Shown piece by piece: positions 1 through 6,296 of a stretch of 21,954 bases of DNA. The notes beneath the pieces are model-generated. The model ran no database searches and was not told the DNA's origin. It saw nothing but the letters and a program-made list of their open reading frames with translations. Every line of letters begins with the position of its first letter. The stretch's first letter is position 1. The translations under genes and the position numbers were made by a program. Location: the NCBI GenBank assembly GCA_051886215.1, contig JBJEXX010000039.1, forward strand, positions 1-21,954, read 5' to 3'. The DNA comes from JBJEXX01 sp051886215 (GTDB taxonomy: Bacteria; Bacillota_I; Bacilli_A; RF39; UBA660).

Positions 1-71
1 TGTTTTCTCTTTTTTTATGTTTTAATAATTATTCCCACATCTAGTTTACTACATCCTAAATTATACTAAAA

Positions 72-100
72 TTGACATTTTAGTCAATTTTTGATATAAT
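72..100 (+). promoter_or_regulatory. Sigma-A promoter of the 95-aa gene, with an inverted repeat over the -35
   Basis: TTGACA at 72-77 and TATAAT at 95-100 are both perfect consensus, 17 bp apart, with a TG one base before the -10. A 9-bp perfect inverted repeat (AAAATTGAC at 68-76, GTCAATTTT at 83-91, 6-base loop) covers the -35. It could be an operator, or the terminator of a gene left of the window, because T residues follow it. The sequence alone does not decide. Confidence 0.8.
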
Positions 101-131
101 ATAGTCACTTGTTAGAAAAGGGGGTATTAAT

Positions 132-419
132 ATGACAGATTTAGAATTTGCTATAGTACATTTAGAAGATGATTTATTAAATAATAAAATCGCAAGTAAT
201 TGTGTTAAAGCTCAATATAAAGAATTAAGAAGTATTGAAAGAAAGAGATATTATTATACTCAGATAATGGAGAATCTTCCTATGTCAGATTATTATAGAA
301 CTCATTCTAGAGAAGACGCTATTAAAGATTTAAATCATTTAAAGGAAACTTTAAAATCTATTAAAAAAGATAATAAAAGTATTAAAAAAGAAATTAAAAG
401 TTTAAGAAAACACTTATAA
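132..419 (+). CDS. Small lysine-rich coiled-coil protein, unknown function
   Basis: A 95-residue soluble protein that I do not recognise. The N-terminal third is mixed and acidic (LEFAIVHLEDDLL). A tyrosine-rich patch lies near residues 40-56. The C-terminal part, about 64-95, is a lysine-rich amphipathic helix likely to form a coiled coil. No membrane segment or cysteine pattern is visible; there is a single Cys at 24. A GGGGG Shine-Dalgarno lies 7 bases before the ATG, and a consensus promoter stands upstream. The gene has its own terminator overlapping its stop codon, so it is probably monocistronic although xerD follows in the same direction. In Bacillus the position before xerD is held by yqzK and fur; this protein resembles neither. 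Confidence 0.75.
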   Translation: MTDLEFAIVHLEDDLLNNKIASNCVKAQYKELRSIERKRYYYTQIMENLPMSDYYRTHSREDAIKDLNHLKETLKSIKKDNKSIKKEIKSLRKHL

Positions 420-430
420 TAGTGTTTTTA
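407..430 (+). terminator. Intrinsic terminator overlapping the stop codon
   Basis: AAAACACT (407-414) pairs with AGTGTTTT (421-428) around a 6-base loop, followed by further T residues. The TAA stop lies in the loop. It separates the 95-aa gene from xerD. Confidence 0.75.
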
Positions 431-433
431 TTT

Positions 434-442
434 TGTTATAAT
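434..442 (+). promoter_or_regulatory. Extended -10 promoter candidate for xerD
   Basis: TGTTATAAT, a TG-extended -10, lies directly after the T-tract of the preceding terminator and 16 bases before the xerD start codon. No good -35 is found at 16-18 bp, so an extended -10 promoter is the best reading. The same TTTTGTTATAAT string recurs before P1 and parC in this window. Confidence 0.5.
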
Positions 443-458
443 TAATATAGGTGATAAT

Positions 459-1346
459 ATGAATGATACCATATTAGATTATATAGATTATATTACTTTT
501 GAAAAAGGTTTATCAAATAATACTAAAGTTTCATATTTTAATGATTTAAAGGAATATGAGAAGTTTTTAAATAAAAAAGGTATAAATACCTGTAAAAGTA
601 TAAAAAAGACTGATATAAGAGCTTATTTAGCTAAATTAGACCAAGATAAATGTAAAAGTTCTACTATTGCTAGGAAACTAACTACTATTAAAAACTTTCA
701 TAAATACCTTTTAAAAGAACATATAGTAGATATAGATGAAGCAGAAACTATAGAAAGACCTAAGTTAGTAAAATATTTACCTAATACACTATCAGTTGAA
801 GAAGTAGATATTTTACTTGATATTAAACTAGATACCATATTTGACTATCGCAATAAAGCTATGTTAGAATTACTATATGGAACTGGAATAAGAGTTAGTG
901 AATTAGTTAATTTAACTATCCATTCCATAGATTTAGAAAACTGTATAATTAGGTTGATTGGAAAAGGTTCTAAGGAGAGAATTATTCCTCTTGGTGATTA
1001 TACTATATACTATTTAAAAGAGTACTTAAAAGTAAGAAATGATTTTTTTAAAAATAATAAAAATGATTACTTATTTTTAAATAATCATGGTAAAGGTATT
1101 ACTAGACAAGGTTTTTTTAAAATATTAAAGAAATTATTACAAGAGAAGAATTTAAATCCAAATATTTCACCACATACTCTAAGACACTCATTTGCGACTC
1201 ATTTATTAAGTGGTGGGGCTGATCTTAGAAGTATACAAGTTCTTCTTGGACATAGTGATATTTCTACTACTAAAATATATACTCATATATCTAACGAAAA
1301 AGTACAAAAAGAATATCACGAGTTTCATCCTCGTGATCATAAATAG
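459..1346 (+). CDS. xerD: Tyrosine recombinase XerD, chromosome dimer resolution
   Basis: Site-specific recombinase expected to work with a XerC partner at dif to resolve chromosome dimers at division. It is 295 residues, the usual XerC/D length. The N-terminal SAM-like core-binding domain covers about 1-85 (FEKGLSNNTKVSYFNDL), the catalytic domain about 105-290. All catalytic residues are visible: Arg145 (GTGIRVSEL), Lys169 (GKGSKER), His239 and Arg242 (HTLRHSFATHLL), His265 (LGHSD) and the nucleophile Tyr274 (TKIYTHIS). XerD rather than XerC is chosen from the C-terminal EFHPR ending and because deoB follows 10 bp downstream, as in Bacillus subtilis (ripX-drm). AGGTG before the ATG serves as ribosome-binding site. 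Probably cotranscribed with deoB. Confidence 0.93.
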   Translation: MNDTILDYIDYITFEKGLSNNTKVSYFNDLKEYEKFLNKKGINTCKSIKKTDIRAYLAKLDQDKCKSSTIARKLTTIKNFHKYLLKEHIVDIDEAETIERPKLVKYLPNTLSVEEVDILLDIKLDTIFDYRNKAMLELLYGTGIRVSELVNLTIHSIDLENCIIRLIGKGSKERIIPLGDYTIYYLKEYLKVRNDFFKNNKNDYLFLNNHGKGITRQGFFKILKKLLQEKNLNPNISPHTLRHSFATHLLSGGADLRSIQVLLGHSDISTTKIYTHISNEKVQKEYHEFHPRDHK

Positions 1347-1355
1347 AGGTGTTTT

Positions 1356-2519
1356 ATGAAATATAAAAGAATATTCTTATTAGTATTAGATTCCTTAGGG
1401 GTAGGAGAAGCATCTGATGCTGCTAATTATAATGATAGTGGTGCTAATACATTAGGACATATTAAGGAAAAATATAATTTATTTATTCCTAATTTAACTA
1501 AATTAGGTTTCTTAGATACTATAAATATGTCAGAAAATAAAGAAGTTGATGCTTATTATACTATTGCTAAACCCAACAATAAAGGAAAAGATACTTTAAA
1601 TGGTCATTATGAAATGATGGGAATAAAAAATAATATAGAATTTAATACTTTTTATGAAAATGGTTTTCCTACTGATTTATTAAAAGTAATAGAGCAGGGT
1701 ACTAGAATGAAAGTAATAGGCAATAGGGCAGTTGATAGTGATCAAATAATTAATGAATTAGGTGATGAGCAATTAAAAGAAAAAGCATTAATAGTATACA
1801 CTTCATTTGATTCTACACTTCAAGTTGCGGCAAATGAAAAATTAATGTCAGTATCAACTTTGTATAAAATTTGCGAAGCCATAAAAAAAGTGACTACTGC
1901 CAAGAAAGAATGGAATGTAGCACGTGTTATTGCTAGACCATTCACAGGTAATAATGGTAAATATAAAAAAACTAATGAAAGAAAAGACTTTTGTGTATCT
2001 CCTCCATCTAAAAGTGTATTAGATAATTTAAAAGACAATAATATAGATGTTATTGCTATAGGTAAGGTTAATGATATATTTGATGGTCAAGGTATTACTA
2101 AAAGCATCAAAGCTTCATCCAATAGTGTTACTATAAACAAATTAAATGATATAATGGATAAGAATTTTACAGGATTATGCTTTGCTAATTTAGCAGATTC
2201 TGACTATCAAGGTCATATGAGAAATGTTGAAGAATACGCTAAAATAATAGAAGCTATTGATGTAGAAATACCAATGATTTTAAATAAGTTAAATACAGAT
2301 GACTTATTAATAATAACTGCAGATCATGGTAACGATCCTACTTTTGATGGTTTTAATCATACCAGAGAGAATGTTCCGGTAATTCTATTTAGTAGAAATT
2401 TTAAGGAACCACAAAGACTTGATGCATTAGAAACTTTAGCGGATATAGGTGCTACTATTGCGGATAACTTTGAAGTTGATTCTCCTAATGGAACAAGTAT
2501 TTTAGATAAATTAATTTAA
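1356..2519 (+). CDS. deoB: Phosphopentomutase
   Basis: Cytosolic enzyme that interconverts ribose/deoxyribose 1-phosphate and 5-phosphate, linking nucleoside breakdown to central metabolism. The 387-residue length fits the DeoB branch of the alkaline phosphatase superfamily. Metal and catalytic residues can be placed: Asp12 (LDSLGVGEA), the phosphorylated Thr80 (GKDTLNGHYEMMG), the Asp281/Asp283-His287 group (ADSDYQGHMRN), Asp323-His324 (TADHGND) and His335 (FNHTRE). The cap domain lies between about 95 and 215. The Asp-to-His spacing in DSDYQGH looks one residue shorter than the DFDMLYGH form I know from other Firmicutes. The AGAGGTG Shine-Dalgarno is good. It follows xerD by 10 bp and ends the operon; the purine nucleoside phosphorylase gene often found next is absent. 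Confidence 0.95.
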   Translation: MKYKRIFLLVLDSLGVGEASDAANYNDSGANTLGHIKEKYNLFIPNLTKLGFLDTINMSENKEVDAYYTIAKPNNKGKDTLNGHYEMMGIKNNIEFNTFYENGFPTDLLKVIEQGTRMKVIGNRAVDSDQIINELGDEQLKEKALIVYTSFDSTLQVAANEKLMSVSTLYKICEAIKKVTTAKKEWNVARVIARPFTGNNGKYKKTNERKDFCVSPPSKSVLDNLKDNNIDVIAIGKVNDIFDGQGITKSIKASSNSVTINKLNDIMDKNFTGLCFANLADSDYQGHMRNVEEYAKIIEAIDVEIPMILNKLNTDDLLIITADHGNDPTFDGFNHTRENVPVILFSRNFKEPQRLDALETLADIGATIADNFEVDSPNGTSILDKLI

Positions 2520-2553
2520 AAAAGAAACTAATTAAATTTTAGTTTCCTTTTTT
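2517..2553. terminator. Bidirectional terminator between deoB and the DUF1540 gene
   Basis: GAAACTAA (2524-2531) pairs with TTAGTTTC (2539-2546). T6 follows on the plus strand, and TTTCTTTTTT follows on the minus strand, so it can end both converging transcripts. Confidence 0.8.
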
Positions 2554-2567
2554 AAACAGAGTAGGGG

Positions 2568-2843
2568 TTATTCCTCTTCTTCATCGTCATCTTCTTCATC
2601 ATCATGTTCTTCTACAGCTTCATAATATTCCTTGCCTGCTTCATAGTCTTCTTCTAATTCATTATCACAATCATCACATTTCTCAAAACTGTCACAAATT
2701 GTTTCTTGTTTATCAGCTTTATCATTATCACAGCTACAAGTAATTTGAATTTTCTCTAATTCGCAATATTCATTATCACAATCATTATGGATACAACTTT
2801 CAACATTACATTTAATATTTTTATTATCTTTTTTCTTTTTCAT
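2568..2843 (-). CDS. DUF1540 cysteine-rich protein with an acidic tail
   Basis: A 91-residue protein of unknown role. The N-terminal half carries a DUF1540-like pattern: Cys12, Cys17, Cys22, Cys27, Cys36 and Cys38, then the TxCDSFE-type ending around Cys50; Cys56 and Cys59 follow. Such cysteine sets suggest metal binding or disulfides, but the family's function is not established to my knowledge. Residues 63-91 are almost entirely Glu/Asp with a few Tyr, a strongly acidic disordered tail that is not part of the usual domain. There is no signal peptide. A strong GGGAGG Shine-Dalgarno precedes the ATG. The gene stands alone, with a shared terminator downstream and the long AT-rich gap upstream. 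Confidence 0.8.
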   Translation of the reverse strand: MKKKKDNKNIKCNVESCIHNDCDNEYCELEKIQITCSCDNDKADKQETICDSFEKCDDCDNELEEDYEAGKEYYEAVEEHDDEEDDDEEEE

Positions 2844-3294
2844 AAATATTTCCTCCCAATAATAGAGTGGACTATTTTATAAAATAATATACATAAAATT
2901 TAATATAAATAAATGAAGTGTATATTATTAATTATAAATGTATAATAGAGTAATTAATGTCTATATATTAATAGTAAGATAAATAATTTATCAAAATAAA
3001 CAAGTTAACATAATATCAATTATAGGAAGTTAACTATTTCTATTAATTAGACCATTAGTTATCCATTTAAGTATAATTTTTAATATTGATTTATTTCTCT
3101 ATAATCTCTTACACTTAAATTATTATTATTTATTAATAAAATAAAAAATAATTAAATATATATAATAATATTTAGATGTATTTTTTATGACTCTAAAAAT
3201 TAATATAATATATAGTTAATAAATAATATTATATATAAGTTAAATTAAATATAATTAATAATATCATACGCTACTCTTCACTCGTTTATAATAA

Positions 3295-3318
3295 GTAGGG
3301 GAAGTTGTAGGGGAAGTG
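3295..3318 (+). repeat. Two tandem 12-bp repeats, GTAGGGGAAGTK
   Basis: GTAGGGGAAGTT (3295-3306) is followed immediately by GTAGGGGAAGTG (3307-3318), 11 of 12 identical. A third copy of the core lies inverted at 3526-3533 (TCCCCTAC, reverse complement GTAGGGGA). These are among the few G-rich stretches in the gene-free region. Confidence 0.7.
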
Positions 3319-3420
3319 TATTGAAAAAAAGAAAAGAGGTAATTAAATAAAAAATTAGTGATTTCTAATATAATACACAATATCAATATTTTATATATAT
3401 TTTAGGTATTATATATATCA

Positions 3421-3450
3421 TTATTTATTATTATTTATTATTATTTATTA
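3421..3450. repeat. Decamer tandem repeat (TTATTTATTA)x3
   Basis: Three exact copies of TTATTTATTA lie end to end, with a degenerate fourth (TTATATTATT). Pure A/T low-complexity repeat with one-helical-turn period. It may be bent or easily melted DNA, or simple slippage. Confidence 0.85.
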
Positions 3451-3551
3451 TTATATTATTATATTAAATACAATTATATATGCTTAATTAAGAGATATAT
3501 CTAATTATATATTTTTTAAAATTGCTCCCCTACTATATTGTTTAAATAAAT

Positions 3552-3577
3552 AAAAAAAAGTGATTTTTAAATCACTT
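3552..3577 (-). terminator. Terminator of the HTH regulator gene
   Basis: On the minus strand AAGTGATT and AATCACTT (3570-3577 and 3558-3565) form a stem with a 4-base loop, followed by T residues (3552-3557). The stem overlaps the stop codon at 3576-3578. Confidence 0.75.
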
Positions 3578-4343
3578 ATACTTTTCTAGATTGAATTTCT
3601 GCAATTTTTTCTAAAACTTCTTTAGCATTACCCTCATTTATTTCTGTATAACCCAATTCACGTAATGCTTGTACTTTTGCAGTATTTAATTCTTGTGTAC
3701 GGCTTAATTTTTCTTCTTTTCTAAGTTCTATGTCCCTAACAAATCTTTTATGTGATTCGGCAACTTTTGTTTTTGAAGCATTACCTGTAGAATATAAAGA
3801 AAATGCTGTATATATAATACCCTCAAAGATAAATTGTTGATCTTCATTAAACTTAAATTCTAAAGGATCTGTAAATCCCATAGTTTTAGACATATAGGCA
3901 AGCAAATATTTTAATTCTTTGTTATTATCCATTGATTGTAAGAAATGATATAAATAAACATAAGTATTATAAGTATCTTTGCTTTTGTCATCCATCATCT
4001 TTTCTTTTAATAAATATATAATATCAGATAGTATTTCTTGTTCTTTTTTACTAAATCCCTTTAAATCAGAAAGTAATTCTCTACTAGAAGTTTCTTTTAC
4101 ACCCTCATTTAATTTTTTTTCAACTGCAATAATATAGTCACCATCTATTTTTAAATTATCTAAATCAGCTTCACTATTTACTCCTAAAAGAGTTGATAAT
4201 CTAATTGCTTTTTCACGAGGCCAATCATTAAGACTATTAGTATTTAGATAATTATAAAGCATTTGTCTAGATACTCCTAAATATTTTGCTAATCTTACTT
4301 TAGATATACCCAATTCATTCAATACATAATTTAGTTGTTTCAT
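3576..4343 (-). CDS. Helix-turn-helix DNA-binding protein, unknown target
   Basis: A 255-residue soluble protein. Residues about 10-34 form a clear Cro/C1-type helix-turn-helix (LGISKVRLAKYLGVSRQMLYNYL). Residues 65-255 are predicted mainly helical, with charged segments, and match no ligand-binding or peptidase domain I know; there is no LexA-type cleavage site or catalytic Ser-Lys dyad evident. The C-terminal 60 residues (about 190-255) are highly charged and helix-rich. AGGAGG precedes the ATG. It has its own promoter with three 10-bp repeats just upstream of the -35 and its own terminator, the layout of an autoregulated single-gene unit. A role in the spoIIM neighbourhood is possible but not shown. 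Confidence 0.8.
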   Translation of the reverse strand: MKQLNYVLNELGISKVRLAKYLGVSRQMLYNYLNTNSLNDWPREKAIRLSTLLGVNSEADLDNLKIDGDYIIAVEKKLNEGVKETSSRELLSDLKGFSKKEQEILSDIIYLLKEKMMDDKSKDTYNTYVYLYHFLQSMDNNKELKYLLAYMSKTMGFTDPLEFKFNEDQQFIFEGIIYTAFSLYSTGNASKTKVAESHKRFVRDIELRKEEKLSRTQELNTAKVQALRELGYTEINEGNAKEVLEKIAEIQSRKV

Positions 4344-4363
4344 ATTTCCTACCCTCCTATATC

Positions 4364-4392
4364 ATTTTAGCAAAAAAAAAGAATTTATACAA
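4364..4392 (-). promoter_or_regulatory. Sigma-A promoter of the HTH regulator gene
   Basis: On the minus strand TTGTAT (4387-4392) and TAAAAT (4364-4369) are 17 bp apart, with TGC before the -10 (extended form). A run of nine T fills part of the spacer. Confidence 0.65.
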
Positions 4393-4420
4393 TAAATTTG
4401 CATAAATTTGTAAAATTTTG
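4391..4420. repeat. Three imperfect 10-bp repeats upstream of the regulator promoter
   Basis: AATAAATTTG, CATAAATTTG and TAAAATTTTG follow each other exactly, at one helical turn spacing, and touch the -35 of the HTH gene promoter. They could be operator half-sites for autoregulation or an A-tract UP element. Confidence 0.5.
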
Positions 4421-4427
4421 TCTAATA

Positions 4428-5045
4428 CTAATTTATAAGATTAAAAATATTAATTAGTATAGGTGAAAGATAAGTCTCTAGTAAAGAACAAATTATAAAA
4501 CTAATAAAACATATTAATAATATTTTAAAATACTTTTTCATTAAAGATTTGAAGTTTATTTCTTGATGTAAAAACAGATACTTAAATAATTTAATAGAAA
4601 ACATAACTGCATAGAAAGTAATTAAAATACTAATTATTATAGATATTATATGATGTGGAAAAATATATAAAAAAGCTCCAATTATACCTTTTAATTTATA
4701 TATTCTAATAATACTACCTATTGAAAATCCTAAAATAAATCCTTTCATAAATAATAAAAACAATACTATAGGTAGTCCTATAACACTCATACCTAAAAAC
4801 CAAACAGATGATAAATAGAGAATATTAGATAAAACGCTTGATTTTAAACCATCTTTATAGTCAATACTCCCCTTCTCTATGCTAGAAAAAAAATTAGTGA
4901 CAGTATTATCTACTACTAATTTATCTGATTTTGAAATAACTTGTGAGAATACAATTCCAAATATTAAACCAACAATTACTATGACTAATAAAAATATATA
5001 TTTTTTCTTTTGAGAATTTATATTATTATGTTTTTTGCTACTCAT
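4428..5045 (-). CDS. spoIIM: Stage II sporulation protein M
   Basis: Integral membrane protein which, in Bacillus, forms the SpoIID-SpoIIM-SpoIIP peptidoglycan-remodelling machine that drives engulfment of the forespore. At 205 residues it matches the family (about 210). About five hydrophobic segments are visible: 14-35, 73-98, 100-114, 121-155 and 172-190. Family-like marks include the FLLFMKGFILGFSIG run, the FPHH motif at 129-132 and the LLETYLSPILI segment near the C-terminus. The N-terminus is basic (cytoplasmic). A GGTGA ribosome-binding site precedes the ATG. In B. subtilis spoIIM lies close to fur, yqzK, ripX(xerD) and drm(deoB); here it is 2-4 kb from xerD-deoB but inverted. The upstream sequence contains a candidate sigma-E promoter. 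Confidence 0.9.
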   Translation of the reverse strand: MSSKKHNNINSQKKKYIFLLVIVIVGLIFGIVFSQVISKSDKLVVDNTVTNFFSSIEKGSIDYKDGLKSSVLSNILYLSSVWFLGMSVIGLPIVLFLLFMKGFILGFSIGSIIRIYKLKGIIGAFLYIFPHHIISIIISILITFYAVMFSIKLFKYLFLHQEINFKSLMKKYFKILLICFISFIICSLLETYLSPILINIFNLIN

Positions 5046-5059
5046 ATTATCACCACTTA

Positions 5060-5088
5060 AATATATTAACTATAGTTGAAAAATATTC
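5060..5088 (-). promoter_or_regulatory. Candidate sigma-E promoter of spoIIM
   Basis: Minus strand GAATATT (5082-5088) agrees with the B. subtilis sigma-E -35 consensus (KMATATT). After 14 bp, AATATATT (5060-5067) matches CATACAHT at 6 of 8 places. spoIIM is sigma-E-controlled in Bacillus, so the reading fits the gene. In DNA this AT-rich a chance match is possible. Confidence 0.4.
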
Positions 5089-5104
5089 TTAAATTTAATA
5101 TAAT
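5076..5104 (+). promoter_or_regulatory. Sigma-A promoter of the 28-aa peptide gene
   Basis: TTGAAA (5076-5081) and TATAAT (5099-5104) with a 17-bp spacer, 17 bases before the start codon. It overlaps the divergent spoIIM promoter candidate; the palindrome AACTATAGTT lies at 5068-5077 between them. Confidence 0.7.
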
Positions 5105-5121
5105 TGATATTGAGGTGTATT

Positions 5122-5208
5122 ATGAATAGAACAGTAATAAAGATAGGCGCTATATTTTTATTATTAATTATGGTTGCGTCTATAGTAATGAGTTTATTTT
5201 ATATGTAG
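5122..5208 (+). CDS. 28-residue single-pass membrane peptide
   Basis: A short ORF, MNRTVIKIGAIFLL onward, ending FYM. Residues 6-27 form one hydrophobic helix after a basic N-terminus, so the peptide should sit in the membrane with its N-terminus inside. It is supported by a good Shine-Dalgarno (TGAGGTG, 5111-5117) four bases before the ATG, a consensus promoter at 5076-5104 and an intrinsic terminator whose stem starts right after the stop codon. Its size and shape recall the tiny DUF4044-type membrane proteins of Firmicutes, but the resemblance is general and I do not assert membership. It could also be a type I toxin-like peptide; no antisense RNA promoter was recognised. Confidence 0.65.
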   Translation: MNRTVIKIGAIFLLLIMVASIVMSLFYM

Positions 5209-5228
5209 GCAAGATATCTTGCTTTTTT
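5209..5228 (+). terminator. Terminator of the 28-aa peptide gene
   Basis: GCAAG (5209-5213) pairs with CTTGC (5218-5222), followed by T6. Its 3' arm and T-tract form the -35 element of the next promoter (TTGCTT at 5219-5224). Confidence 0.75.
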
Positions 5229-5247
5229 ATTTGCCTTTTGTTATAAT
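5219..5247 (+). promoter_or_regulatory. Sigma-A promoter of the P1-P2 pair
   Basis: TTGCTT (5219-5224), a 17-bp spacer and TATAAT (5242-5247) with a TGT extension. It overlaps the preceding terminator. The expected leader is about 60 nt. Confidence 0.7.
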
Positions 5248-5315
5248 ATGACTTAACTTTAAAAAAATAAGACAAAAAAATATATTATCTTAAAAAATAG
5301 AGGAATTGAAAAATA

Positions 5316-6278
5316 ATGAAAAGAGATTTAATGATAAGAAAAAATAATTTAAATATATATAAAGCTGTCGATTTCGATGAGTTTATATATATTTGTGATG
5401 AAATTCAGAATATATATAATAATTTTACTAATACTTTTGATGAATTAGCAAAAAAAGAATTTGAAGGATATGCTTATACATGTAATAATAGTAATGGAGA
5501 AATTGAAATAGAATTAGAACATGGTTTTATATATGGTTCTCGTATATCTTTATTTATTTTAAATAATCCAGAATTAAATCGCTATTATCCATTTTACAAA
5601 CAAATTTTAAAAATCTTTAGATACTATTACAATGTAACAATGAATATTTATGATTTAAAAAACAATCTTGATATTGAAGTTATATTAAAAACGACTAATC
5701 ATGAGAATGATACTCGTTTGTTTATGAAATGTGATTCGTTGAATTTTTTGAAAGATAATAAAGAACTAAAACCAGATAAAATATATGTTAGTACAACTTT
5801 TAATGATTATAAAATATATAAAAATTTATTAAAAATTGTAAAAGAGCATCAACAAATGCTTGATGAAAAAGATTTAAAAAACTTCTTTGTTGATAATAAA
5901 GTAAATCCTTTATATAAAAATCAAACATTAGAAAAATATAATTTATCAAATATCAATTTTGATAATAAAAATATATCCGGTATAGATATAAGTAAAAATC
6001 CGGAAGTACATATTAATTTTGATAAGATAGTAAAAGATTTAACAAATAGTAATATTAGGGGTTATAATCTAAATAAATATACTTTTAGAAACTATAATTT
6101 AACTAATACTGATTTAAGAAATACAGGAGCTACTATTGATATATTAAGTTGTAATATAAATACAGAAAGTAAAATGAGCTCGGGTACCCTATTTGATGAA
6201 AATAATAAATTTATTATTGGAAATCAAAAAATCCCAGGTAATGAAATAGAAAAATATGGAATTAAAATTAAAAAATAA
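5316..6278 (+). CDS. P1: protein with C-terminal pentapeptide-repeat-like module
   Basis: A 320-residue soluble protein of unknown function. Residues 1-25 are almost identical to P2. Residues about 26-200 are a variable region, again more similar to P2 from about 152 (KPDKIYVS...NDYK.YK.LLKIVKEHQ). The shared module spans about 202-318. Within it hydrophobic residues recur every fifth position: Leu210, Phe215, Ile220, Ile225, then Leu242, Ile247, Leu252, Phe257, Leu262, Leu267, Ala272, with N/D/T/S between. This is the spacing of pentapeptide repeats, which fold as a right-handed beta-helix. The last 45 residues carry a conserved SSGTLFDENNKF motif. There is no signal peptide or membrane segment. 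AGAGGA lies 11 bases before the ATG. P2 follows after 18 bp, so the two are an operon. Confidence 0.85.
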   Translation: MKRDLMIRKNNLNIYKAVDFDEFIYICDEIQNIYNNFTNTFDELAKKEFEGYAYTCNNSNGEIEIELEHGFIYGSRISLFILNNPELNRYYPFYKQILKIFRYYYNVTMNIYDLKNNLDIEVILKTTNHENDTRLFMKCDSLNFLKDNKELKPDKIYVSTTFNDYKIYKNLLKIVKEHQQMLDEKDLKNFFVDNKVNPLYKNQTLEKYNLSNINFDNKNISGIDISKNPEVHINFDKIVKDLTNSNIRGYNLNKYTFRNYNLTNTDLRNTGATIDILSCNINTESKMSSGTLFDENNKFIIGNQKIPGNEIEKYGIKIKK

Positions 6279-6296
6279 AATAAAGGAATTATAATA

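Larger units (their letters stand above)
2850..3550. other. AT-rich gene-free region with tandem repeats
   Basis: About 700 bp with no credible reading frame on either strand; stops are dense and there is no Shine-Dalgarno followed by an open frame. It is nearly pure A/T except for a short GC-richer island at about 3268-3320. It holds a two-unit 12-bp repeat (3295-3318), a decamer repeat (3421-3450) and a weak long-range inverted repeat (3065-3076 with 3109-3120, one mismatch). No tRNA, T-box or familiar riboswitch pattern was seen. It may hold the promoter of the DUF1540 gene and possibly a small RNA. Confidence 0.6.

Noticed and set aside
1820..2038. Minus-strand open frame inside deoB
   Set aside because: Antisense to a conserved enzyme, no ribosome-binding site, no recognisable product.
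3421..3450. CRISPR-like array
   Set aside because: Pure end-to-end A/T decamers without spacers and without cas genes.
2850..3550. Replication origin in the AT-rich gap
   Set aside because: A/T-rich decamers resemble an unwinding element, but only one imperfect DnaA-box-like site (TTATCCATT at 3059-3067) was found, and dnaA, dnaN or recF are not near.
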